A DNA stretch of 11,096 bases. It comes from an uncultured Oscillibacter sp. (GTDB lineage Bacteria > Bacillota > Clostridia > Oscillospirales > Oscillospiraceae). The stretch spans positions 3,605 to 14,700 of the forward strand of contig CAJFNE010000045.1 of assembly GCA_904393855.1 (NCBI GenBank). The letters run 5' to 3'. Position numbers and translations under genes: made by a program. A model generated the notes under the pieces. The model made no database searches and had not been told where the DNA came from. It was given only the letters and a program-made list of their open reading frames with translations. Positions 5,853 to 11,096 of this stretch are shown here, piece after piece (the first letter of the stretch is position 1; each line of letters starts with the position of its first letter).

Positions 5853-7964
5853 TTACTCCACGCCCCGCTCATACAGCCCCCGGGTGAACAGCGCCGGCGC
5901 GGGGGCGCCGGTCCGGTAGGCCCGCAGGATGGCGGCGCAGCCGGCGGGGGACTCGGTGGTGAAGCGCAGGCGGGCATAGGCCAGCCCCAGCCGCTTCCAG
6001 TCGGTGCGGTCCGCCAGCCAGAGGGGGCGGCTGTTCTGGATCTCCGTCCGGTGGCCGTAGGCCGGCAGCAGGGGGAACGCCGTCCCCGTCCGGTCCCGCA
6101 GGGTGTGGGGCTCCCGACAGGGGGCCTGGGCCGGCACGGCGGGGCCGCCCCGGGAGAGGCGGCAGCCGGTGCGGTTTTGCACCAGGCAGTTCTCCGTGAT
6201 CATGAGGGGCAGGCAGCCGTACACCAGCGCCTCCGCCGGCAGGACTTTCCGCAGGTCCCGGATCTGGGCGAAGCGCAGCTCAAAGGAGAGGCAGGCGGAG
6301 GCGAGGCCCTTGTCCCGCAGATACGCCAGGGACCGGGCGTTATAGACGTTCAGGCCGTAGTCGCCGTAGAGCCGCAGATCCGTGTCCCGGGTCAGGGACA
6401 GGTGGCCGATGTTGCCCAGCAGCGCCCCGGTGACGCCCAGGGCCTGGGCGTGGGCCAGCCGACGGCGCAGGTCGTCCTCGTCCCGGTCCCGCCAGACCCG
6501 GGGCAGCGTGGCGCACCACTCCGTGCCGCTCTCCGGCAGGGAGCGGAGAGCTTCCAGCTGCTCCAGGGGCAGATAGACCCGGGCGGGCTCCTCCGCCAGC
6601 AGGGCGGGGGACAGCTGCCTCAGGTCCGCCAGGGAGACCGTCAGGGCGGGAGTCTCCGCCGCGCAGTCGCTCTCCGGCAGGGGAGGGACGGGCTCCTCCC
6701 GACGGAGCGGAACTGCGGTGCGGGCCGCCGCCAGGGCTGCCAGGGCGTCCCGCCGCAGGGCGTTGACCGCACTGGCGGGGAGGGAGAGGTTCTCCCCCAC
6801 CGTCACCTCCGCCGATTCACAGCGGAAAGCGGTGCCGCCGGTTTTCCCCAGGCGGTCCGCCACCTCGCCGGCGGTCAGGGGGCGGGTGCGGGCGGCCTCG
6901 GGGACGGGGCCGGCGACAGTGACCGTGTGGCCGTCCTGATCCGACGCTGTCAGGGTACAGGATTCGCCCGCCGGGATGGAGCACCGGAAGCGCACGGGGA
7001 CCGTGCGCCGGTCGTCTTTCTCATAGGTGGCCCGTGCCCGGGCGAAGAGCTCCTTCGGCTCCGGGGCGTTTTCAGGCCGGGTGCCGAACATCTCCGGCCC
7101 GCGGCGGCCCTGCCAGTAGGCGTCCGTGAAGCCGGAGCGGGAGAAAGCCTCCTCCAGCTCCGCCGTCTCCGCCGCCGTGGGGCCCCGGTGCTCCGCCAGC
7201 AGGCGGGCGTAGATGCCGGTGACCACCGCCACGTACTCCGGCCGCTTCATGCGGCCCTCCAGCTTCAGGCAGTCCACCCCCAAATCGGAGAGGGCGGGCA
7301 CCTGGCCGGCCAGGCAGTTGTCCTTGAGGCTCAACGGGCAGGCCTTTTTCGCCGGCTCGTCCAGGCCGTAGGGCAGGCGGCAGGGCTGGGCGCAGGTGCC
7401 CCGGTTGCCGGACCGCCCCCCCACCAGGGCGCTCATGGCGCACTGGCCGGAGTAGCACATGCACAGGGCCCCGTGGACGAAGACCTCGATCTCCGCGCCG
7501 CAGGCGGCCCGGATGCCGGCCACGTCCTCCGCCGAGCACTCCCGGGCCAGCACGATCCGCTCGCAGCCGTCCCGGGCCAGCTCCCCGGCGCCGCCGGAGG
7601 TAAAGACGCTCATCTGGGTGCTGGCGTGGAGGGGCAGGTCCGGCAGGGCGCGGCGCAGCACGTCGAAGAGGCCCCAGTCCTGGACCAGCACCGCGTCCAC
7701 CCCCAGGCGGCAGGCGGTCCGGGCGGCCTCCAGGGCCTGGGGCAGCTCCCGGTCCGTCACCAGGGTGTTCAGGGTCAAAAATATCCGCGCGCCCCGCAGG
7801 TGGCAGTAGGACACGGCGTCGGCAAACTCCCCGTCGGAGAAGTTCTTGGCGTTCCGGCGGGCGTTGAAATCGCCCCAGCCCAGATACACCGCCCCGGCGC
7901 CGTTCTGCACGGCGGCCCGCAGGGCCTCGGGAGACCCGGCGGGGGAGAGCAGCTCCGGCGTCAC
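5853..7964 (-). CDS. U32-family protein, RlhA/YdcP-like (probable rRNA/tRNA hydroxylation enzyme)
   Basis: Although named peptidase U32, characterised members (RlhA, TrhP, UbiU/UbiV) act in oxygen-independent hydroxylation of rRNA, tRNA or quinone precursors, using iron-sulfur clusters in studied cases. This 703-residue protein fits the long RlhA/YdcP-type architecture: an N-terminal TIM-barrel-like part starting TPELLSPAGSPEALRAAV, then a long C-terminal extension that includes the collagenase-associated (DUF3656-like) region. The U32 signature is complete at 160-178 (E160, F162, G165, C168, G173, C175, S178). Further conserved cysteines are C191, C195 and C232; C168, C175, C191 or C195, and C232 are likely cluster ligands by analogy. 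GTG at 7962-7964 overlaps the zapA stop as GTGA with no separate strong Shine-Dalgarno, implying translational coupling. The RNA substrate is unproven. Confidence 0.9.
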   Translation of the reverse strand: MTPELLSPAGSPEALRAAVQNGAGAVYLGWGDFNARRNAKNFSDGEFADAVSYCHLRGARIFLTLNTLVTDRELPQALEAARTACRLGVDAVLVQDWGLFDVLRRALPDLPLHASTQMSVFTSGGAGELARDGCERIVLARECSAEDVAGIRAACGAEIEVFVHGALCMCYSGQCAMSALVGGRSGNRGTCAQPCRLPYGLDEPAKKACPLSLKDNCLAGQVPALSDLGVDCLKLEGRMKRPEYVAVVTGIYARLLAEHRGPTAAETAELEEAFSRSGFTDAYWQGRRGPEMFGTRPENAPEPKELFARARATYEKDDRRTVPVRFRCSIPAGESCTLTASDQDGHTVTVAGPVPEAARTRPLTAGEVADRLGKTGGTAFRCESAEVTVGENLSLPASAVNALRRDALAALAAARTAVPLRREEPVPPLPESDCAAETPALTVSLADLRQLSPALLAEEPARVYLPLEQLEALRSLPESGTEWCATLPRVWRDRDEDDLRRRLAHAQALGVTGALLGNIGHLSLTRDTDLRLYGDYGLNVYNARSLAYLRDKGLASACLSFELRFAQIRDLRKVLPAEALVYGCLPLMITENCLVQNRTGCRLSRGGPAVPAQAPCREPHTLRDRTGTAFPLLPAYGHRTEIQNSRPLWLADRTDWKRLGLAYARLRFTTESPAGCAAILRAYRTGAPAPALFTRGLYERGVE

Positions 7965-8287
7965 TTGCGATTGTCCAGCTTCTGCTGCAGGCGGAAGACC
8001 TCCCGCTTCAGCTCGCTGACCTCGCTCTGGGCCTTGCCGGCCTCATCCAGATAGCCCTTGATCTGGCCCCGGAGCTGCTCGGCGGCGGATTGGGCCTTGA
8101 AGAGCTCGTCAGCCAGGTTGACGGCGGTGAGGACAGCGGCGTCCGTGCGGCCCACCTTGGAGCTCTCCAGAACCTCCGTCATTTTGTCATTGACATAGGA
8201 ACCCACTTTCTGCATGTAGGCGGCGGACTCCTCGGCCACAAAGGTGTAATCCTCCCCGCAGATGGTCACGACAACGTGGTTTGCCAT
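7961..8287 (-). CDS. zapA: Cell division protein ZapA
   Basis: ZapA binds FtsZ and bundles its protofilaments at the division site. The 108-residue product has the family pattern: a small N-terminal beta-rich head (VVVTICGEDYTFVAEESAAYMQ begins at residue 5), the helix VGSYVNDKMTEVLESS, the conserved TDAAVLTAVNLADEL (48-62), then a C-terminal coiled coil (about 62-106) for dimerisation. The ATG at 8285-8287 is preceded by AGGAGG (8296-8301). It is the first gene of a two-gene unit with the U32 gene, which overlaps it by 4 bp. The pairing of zapA with a U32 gene is, to my knowledge, common in Clostridia. Confidence 0.92.
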   Translation of the reverse strand: MANHVVVTICGEDYTFVAEESAAYMQKVGSYVNDKMTEVLESSKVGRTDAAVLTAVNLADELFKAQSAAEQLRGQIKGYLDEAGKAQSEVSELKREVFRLQQKLDNRK

Positions 8288-8339
8288 GGTACACTCCTCC
8301 TCTTTGGTGAACAGGCGAACGCCTATGATAACAGCGTAC

Positions 8340-8368
8340 AGTATATCATAGAAGTGCGGCGTGTTCCA
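8340..8368 (-). promoter_or_regulatory. Candidate extended -10 promoter for zapA-U32
   Basis: On the minus strand TATACT (8340-8345) is preceded by TGA (8346-8348), making an extended -10 element. The hexamer 17 bp upstream is TGGAAC (8363-8368), a weak -35, as is usual for extended -10 promoters. Transcription would start near 8332, about 45 nt before the zapA ATG. Confidence 0.55.
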
Positions 8369-8440
8369 GAAGAAACCAGAGGATTTTGAAAAAATTCACA
8401 AACAGGGGGAGAGCGGCCGGAAGATTCTTGGGGGAGGGTC

Positions 8441-8469
8441 TTGTCCTAAAGGCGGATTTCGTGTAGAAT
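8441..8469 (+). promoter_or_regulatory. Sigma-A-type promoter for the dnaD-like/dnaC-like operon
   Basis: TTGTCC (8441-8446) and TAGAAT (8464-8469) are separated by exactly 17 bp, matching the housekeeping consensus at four and five of six positions. The predicted start near 8476 lies about 14 nt before the AGGAGG at 8490-8495 and fits the ATG at 8502. This argues that the in-frame ATG at 8361, upstream of the promoter, is not used. The intervening 8369-8440 stretch is A-rich in part and shows no other clear element. Confidence 0.65.
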
Positions 8470-8501
8470 GGGAGCACAACAGACGGGAGAGGAGGGCCGA
8501 G

Positions 8502-9428
8502 ATGGGAAGCGTGCTGGTACATACGCCGGAGGAGAGCGTCACCGTGCCCGCCCAGGCCGCGCAGCGGCTGCTGGAGCGGGGGGACGGAGACGCGGCGCTG
8601 CTCTATCTGGCCCTGCTGCGCCACCACGGGAACCTGCAGCCCCGGGCCCTGGCGGGGGAGCTGCGGTGGGACCGGGGCCGCATCGAGGCGGCGGAGGAGA
8701 CCCTGCGCCAGCTGAGGCTGATCGCTCCCGCCGCGGCGGAGGCGCCCCCCGCCCCCGCGGAGGAGAAGCCCGCCTACCAGCGGTCCGACATCCTGGACCG
8801 GCTGGAGAACAGCGAGGATTTCCGCCAGCTGGTGGCGGAGGTGGAGCGGAAGCTGGGGAAGAAGCTGACGGTCCCGGACACGGGGATGCTCCTGGGACTC
8901 CACGACTATCTGGGACTGCCCGCGGATGTGATCTATCTCCTGGTGTGCCACTGCGCCCAGCGGGTGGAGCGGCGCTTCGGCCCGGGCCGGCGGCCCGCCA
9001 TGCGCCAGATCGAGCGGGAGGGCTACGCCTGGGCCCGCATGGGGATCGACAGCCAGCGGTCCGCGGCGGCCTATCTGCGCAAGTACGCCCAGCAGCAGGA
9101 GACCATCCCCGCCTACATGCGGGCCCTGGGGCTGGGGGAGCGGATGCCCAGCCCCTCGGAGGAGAAGTACCTTGCCGCCTGGCAGGAGATGGGCTTCTCC
9201 CCGGAGGCGGTGGCCCTGGCCTATGACAAGACCGTGCTGAAGTGCCACGAGCTGAAGTGGCCCTACTGCAACGGGATTCTGAAGAAATGGCACCAGGCGG
9301 GCCTCCACACGGCGGAGGAGATCCAGGCCGGGGACCGGCCGGAGCGGCGCCAGCCGGCGGACGAAAAGCGGGACGCCAGTCAGGGGATGCGCAAGTATAT
9401 GCAGGATCTGCACAGGGACAGGAGGTGA
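8502..9428 (+). CDS. DnaD-domain replication protein (DnaD/DnaB-like primosome component)
   Basis: The 308-residue product resembles the DnaD/DnaB proteins of Bacillota that remodel DNA at origins or stalled forks and help load the replicative helicase. Residues about 12-75 look like a winged-helix N-terminal domain. An Ala/Pro/Glu linker (76-92) leads to two DnaB_2-type modules at about 103-195 and 214-275. The second carries the family tail motif YCNGILKKWHQAGLHTAEEI (255-274), and the first contains LTVPDTGMLLGLHDYLGLP (122-140). A basic C-terminal tail follows. The start is ATG 8502 with AGGAGG at 8490-8495; an upstream in-frame ATG at 8361 adds 47 uncharacteristic residues and is rejected. 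It is followed after 6 bp by the AAA+ helicase-loader gene, whose Shine-Dalgarno overlaps this stop codon, a pairing that supports a replication role. Orthology to B. subtilis DnaD versus DnaB is not resolved. Confidence 0.9.
   Translation: MGSVLVHTPEESVTVPAQAAQRLLERGDGDAALLYLALLRHHGNLQPRALAGELRWDRGRIEAAEETLRQLRLIAPAAAEAPPAPAEEKPAYQRSDILDRLENSEDFRQLVAEVERKLGKKLTVPDTGMLLGLHDYLGLPADVIYLLVCHCAQRVERRFGPGRRPAMRQIEREGYAWARMGIDSQRSAAAYLRKYAQQQETIPAYMRALGLGERMPSPSEEKYLAAWQEMGFSPEAVALAYDKTVLKCHELKWPYCNGILKKWHQAGLHTAEEIQAGDRPERRQPADEKRDASQGMRKYMQDLHRDRR
9420..9427 (+). promoter_or_regulatory. Ribosome binding site deciding the TTG start of the dnaC-like gene
   Basis: AGGAGGTG at 9420-9427 overlaps the dnaD-like TGA (9426-9428) and sits nine bases from the TTG at 9435. 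The next in-frame ATG (9456) has no comparable site, so the TTG is preferred and the two genes are likely translationally coupled. Confidence 0.75.
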
Positions 9429-9434
9429 CCGGCT

Positions 9435-10433
9435 TTGGCATATGATGGAAGAGTCATGCGCCGGGCTCTGCAGCGCTTTGAGGAGGACCGGCAGCGGCGG
9501 CGGGAGCAGTTCCAGGAGCGGCGGGAGCGGATCTTCCAGCGCCAGCCCCGGCTGCGGGAGATTGACGGGCAGCTGCGCTCCACCATGACCCGGATCATCA
9601 CCAGTGCTCTCCGCCATGGCACGGACCCCCGGTCCGCGGTGGCGGTGCTGCGGGACGAGAATCTGAGCCTGCAGGAGGAGAAGCGGACGCTCCTGCGGCA
9701 GCTGGGCCTGCCGGAGGACGCCCTGGACGAGACCCCCGCCTGTTCCCTCTGCGGGGACACCGGCTATCGGGAGAACGGGGAGGTCTGCCGCTGCCTGCGG
9801 GCCTATTACGCCCGGGAGCAGCAGAAGGAGCTTTCCCAGATGCTGGATCTGGGGAGCCAGAGCTTTGATACCTTTGACCTGGAGTGGTATCCGCAAACCT
9901 ACGACGCCAACTATGGCATGACGCTGCAGCAGAATATGGAGACCATCTACGATGTCTGCGCGGATTTTGCCCACCATTTTGGCCGCCGGCCAGAGAACCT
10001 GCTCCTCTTCGGCGCCCCGGGGCTGGGAAAGACCCACCTCTCCGCCGCCATCGCCCGGGAGGTCAGCGAGAGAGGATATTCGGTGGTGTACGACACTGCC
10101 GGACACGTCTTCGAGCAGTTTGAGAACCAGAAATTTACCCGGGAGGATGCGGCGAAGAGCTACGTGGAGCGGGTGCTCCACTGCGACCTGCTGATCCTGG
10201 ACGACCTGGGGTCCGAGATGACCACGGCCTTCGTCCAGAGCGCCCTGTACCAGATCGTCAACACCCGCCTGCTGGAGCGGCGCTCCACCATCATCAACAC
10301 GAACCTGATGCCGGAGCAGATTGCCGCGCGTTACTCCCAGCAGATCGCCTCCCGGGTTGAGGGGGAGTACCAGCTGCTGCCCTTTGTGGGGGAGGACATC
10401 CGGGTGCAGAAAAAAAGGCGCCGGCAGAGCTGA
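9435..10433 (+). CDS. DnaC/DnaI-type AAA+ helicase loader ATPase
   Basis: This 332-residue protein should load the replicative DnaB/DnaC helicase in partnership with the DnaD-like product. The N-terminal third is helical and strongly charged (about 8-95), followed by a likely zinc site with C103, C106, C118 and C120 (CSLCGDTG and CRC), as in DnaI of B. subtilis. The AAA+ core has Walker A GAPGLGKT (193-200), Walker B LLILDDLGSE (252-261), a sensor-1 region STIINTN (284-290) and a probable arginine finger near R307 (QQIASRVEG). These match cellular DnaC/DnaI more than the IstB transposase helpers, and no transposase lies nearby. The start is TTG 9435, chosen by its Shine-Dalgarno. It is the last gene of its operon, with a strong terminator about 50 bp downstream. 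The symbol is left empty because dnaC and dnaI are used inconsistently. Confidence 0.93.
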   Translation: MAYDGRVMRRALQRFEEDRQRRREQFQERRERIFQRQPRLREIDGQLRSTMTRIITSALRHGTDPRSAVAVLRDENLSLQEEKRTLLRQLGLPEDALDETPACSLCGDTGYRENGEVCRCLRAYYAREQQKELSQMLDLGSQSFDTFDLEWYPQTYDANYGMTLQQNMETIYDVCADFAHHFGRRPENLLLFGAPGLGKTHLSAAIAREVSERGYSVVYDTAGHVFEQFENQKFTREDAAKSYVERVLHCDLLILDDLGSEMTTAFVQSALYQIVNTRLLERRSTIINTNLMPEQIAARYSQQIASRVEGEYQLLPFVGEDIRVQKKRRRQS

Positions 10434-10483
10434 GGCGCCCGGGCCGGAGGGACGACTTCGGCACTCCCGCGCGTTTGAAAGAG

Positions 10484-10514
10484 AAAACCCGGCGGAACCA
10501 TTCCGCCGGGTTTT
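10484..10514 (+). terminator. Rho-independent terminator after the dnaC-like gene
   Basis: A perfect 14-bp stem (10484-10497 with 10501-10514) closes on a three-base loop and runs into five T residues (10511-10515) on the plus strand. The opposite strand also ends in four T residues, so it could work in both directions, although no minus-strand gene approaches it. It separates the replication operon from the sigma factor gene. Confidence 0.93.
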
Positions 10515-10524
10515 TCCGCATGGA

Positions 10525-10554
10525 TGTAACGAATCCGCCTTGCGGGGGATATAA
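10525..10554 (+). promoter_or_regulatory. Possible ECF-type autoregulatory promoter
   Basis: TGTAAC (10525-10530) resembles the AAC-containing -35 element of many ECF promoters, and GATATAA (10548-10554) follows after 17 bp. Autoregulation is common for ECF sigma genes. The predicted start near 10561 would coincide with the Shine-Dalgarno, giving an almost leaderless 5' end, which weakens the call. A housekeeping promoter is not apparent in the same interval. Confidence 0.35.
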
Positions 10555-10560
10555 GGGGGA

Positions 10561-10567
10561 AAGGAGG
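10561..10567 (+). promoter_or_regulatory. Ribosome binding site deciding the GTG start of the sigma factor
   Basis: AAGGAGG lies ten bases before the GTG at 10578. The next in-frame ATG at 10587 would be 19 bases away, too far for usual spacing, so the GTG is preferred. Confidence 0.65.
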
Positions 10568-10577
10568 GGGGAACTTC

Positions 10578-11066
10578 GTGGAGGATATGAACCAGGTCTA
10601 CCGCCAGCACGCCCAGACCGTCTATAAGTTCCTCCTGGCCCAGTGCCGGAACCCGGATCTGGCGGAGGAGCTGACCCAGGAGACCTTTTATCAGGCGGTC
10701 CGGTCCGTGGACCGCTTCGACGGCACCTGCAAGGTCTCCGTGTGGCTGTGCCAGATCGCCAAGCACCTGTGGTACCAGCATCTGCGCAAGCACCGGCGGG
10801 AGGTCCCCCTGCCGGAGGAACGTCCGGAGGCCCCCGGTCCCTCGGCGGAGGAGGGGCTTCTGGAGCGGGAGGGGCAGCTGGCCCTGCTGCGGCAGGTCCA
10901 CAACCTGCCGCCGGACGCCCGGGAGGTGGTGCACCTGCGGGTCTTTGGGGGCCTGAGCTTCCGGGAGATTGGGGACGTGATGGGCCGGACGGAGACCTGG
11001 GCCCGGGTGACGTTCTACCGGAGCAAGGAGAAACTGCAAAATGGAGGGAACAGCCATGAAGAATGA
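10578..11066 (+). CDS. ECF-type RNA polymerase sigma factor (sigma-70 family)
   Basis: This is a 162-residue ECF sigma factor with only regions 2 and 4. Region 2 spans about 8-73 (YRQHAQTVYKFLL, LAEELTQETFYQAVRSVDRF, then VSVWLCQIAKHLWYQHLRKH for -10 recognition). A short Pro/Glu-rich linker (76-95) precedes region 4 at about 100-155, with LPPDAREVVHLRVFGGLSF and the helix-turn-helix FREIGDVMGRTETWARVTFY for -35 recognition. The stop overlaps the ATG of the next reading frame by 12 bp, the usual translationally coupled sigma/anti-sigma layout. The inducing signal and regulon cannot be read from the window. Confidence 0.93.
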   Translation: MEDMNQVYRQHAQTVYKFLLAQCRNPDLAEELTQETFYQAVRSVDRFDGTCKVSVWLCQIAKHLWYQHLRKHRREVPLPEERPEAPGPSAEEGLLEREGQLALLRQVHNLPPDAREVVHLRVFGGLSFREIGDVMGRTETWARVTFYRSKEKLQNGGNSHEE

Positions 11067-11096
11067 TCTGACCTGCGCCCTGGTGCGGGACCTGCT
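11055..11096 (+). CDS. Start of a probable zinc-finger anti-sigma factor (3' end off window)
   Basis: Only 14 codons are visible: MKNDLTCALVRDLL. The ATG overlaps the end of the sigma gene by 12 bp, and GGAGG (11043-11047) within that gene can serve as its ribosome binding site, seven bases upstream. The short C-x-x-V-R-D-L-L pattern resembles the N-terminus of zf-HC2-type anti-sigma factors that follow ECF sigma genes in Clostridia. The function is inferred mainly from position. Confidence 0.6.

Noticed and set aside
6051..8054. A 667-codon open frame on the plus strand opposite the U32 and zapA genes
   Set aside because: Same GC-driven antisense shadow; low-complexity Gly/Gln/Ala-rich translation, no fold signature, and both opposite genes match known families over their length.
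8361..8501. N-terminal extension of the DnaD-like protein from ATG 8361
   Set aside because: The extension would lie across the promoter at 8441-8469, has no ribosome binding site, and adds residues unlike the winged-helix start; ATG 8502 has an excellent site.
8346..11057. A 903-codon open frame on the minus strand opposite the dnaD-like, dnaC-like and sigma genes
   Set aside because: It is antisense to three well-recognised proteins, is rich in Pro, Leu, Gln, Gly and His without domain logic, and arises because GC-rich third positions remove stop codons on the other strand.
1..11096. tRNA, rRNA, CRISPR array, insertion sequence or prophage remnants
   Set aside because: I saw no cloverleaf-like or rRNA-like segment, no regularly spaced repeats, no transposase or integrase and no long terminal inverted repeats; the largest gaps (206, 214 and 144 bp) are accounted for by promoters, hairpins and a terminator.

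Overview
The window is GC-rich bacterial chromosome with dense gene packing, strong AGGAGG-type ribosome binding sites and frequent GTG/TTG starts. The gene content (Maf-MreC-MreD-PBP2 cluster, ZapA plus U32 protein, a DnaD-like/DnaI-like helicase-loader pair, an ECF sigma factor with an overlapping putative anti-sigma gene) points to a Gram-positive-type member of the Bacillota, class Clostridia. The high GC is reminiscent of Oscillospiraceae-like gut lineages; that placement is inference from gene content and composition only.

Left part, minus strand (1-5852). Reading in the direction of transcription, an elongasome operon runs maf (5646-5077), mreC (5055-4210), mreD (4135-3620), then a class B penicillin-binding protein of the PBP2/MrdA type (3606-1417). 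Gaps are small and each gene has a good Shine-Dalgarno. The expected mreB is not between maf and mreC. Downstream, a GH13 neopullulanase/cyclomaltodextrinase-like enzyme begins at 1355 and runs off the left edge. Two near-identical 16-bp palindromes matching the chromosomal parS (ParB-binding) consensus lie in the gaps of this cluster, one between the PBP and the GH13 gene (1392-1407) and one between mreC and mreD (4166-4181). They are the most notable signal in the window.

Middle, minus strand (5853-8287). zapA (cell-division Z-ring accessory protein) is followed by a U32-family protein of the RlhA/YdcP type, the stop and start overlapping as GTGA. The 206-bp gap between the U32 gene and maf holds a strong hairpin and a -10-like element in front of maf.

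Right part, plus strand (8288-11096). A divergent intergenic region carries a candidate extended -10 promoter for zapA and a good sigma-A-type promoter for a two-gene replication operon: a DnaD-domain protein and a DnaC/DnaI-type AAA+ helicase loader. A textbook intrinsic terminator closes this operon. It is followed by an ECF sigma factor whose 3' end overlaps the start of a small reading frame that is probably its anti-sigma factor and is cut by the right edge.

Functionally the window combines cell elongation (MreC, MreD, PBP2), septum assembly (ZapA), replication initiation or restart (DnaD-like, DnaI-like) and candidate ParB nucleation sites, so it looks like a core chromosomal region. 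I see no mobile element, CRISPR array, tRNA or rRNA, and no gene-free stretch longer than about 215 bp. I found no convincing undescribed multi-gene system; the parS pair and the missing mreB are the points most worth checking.
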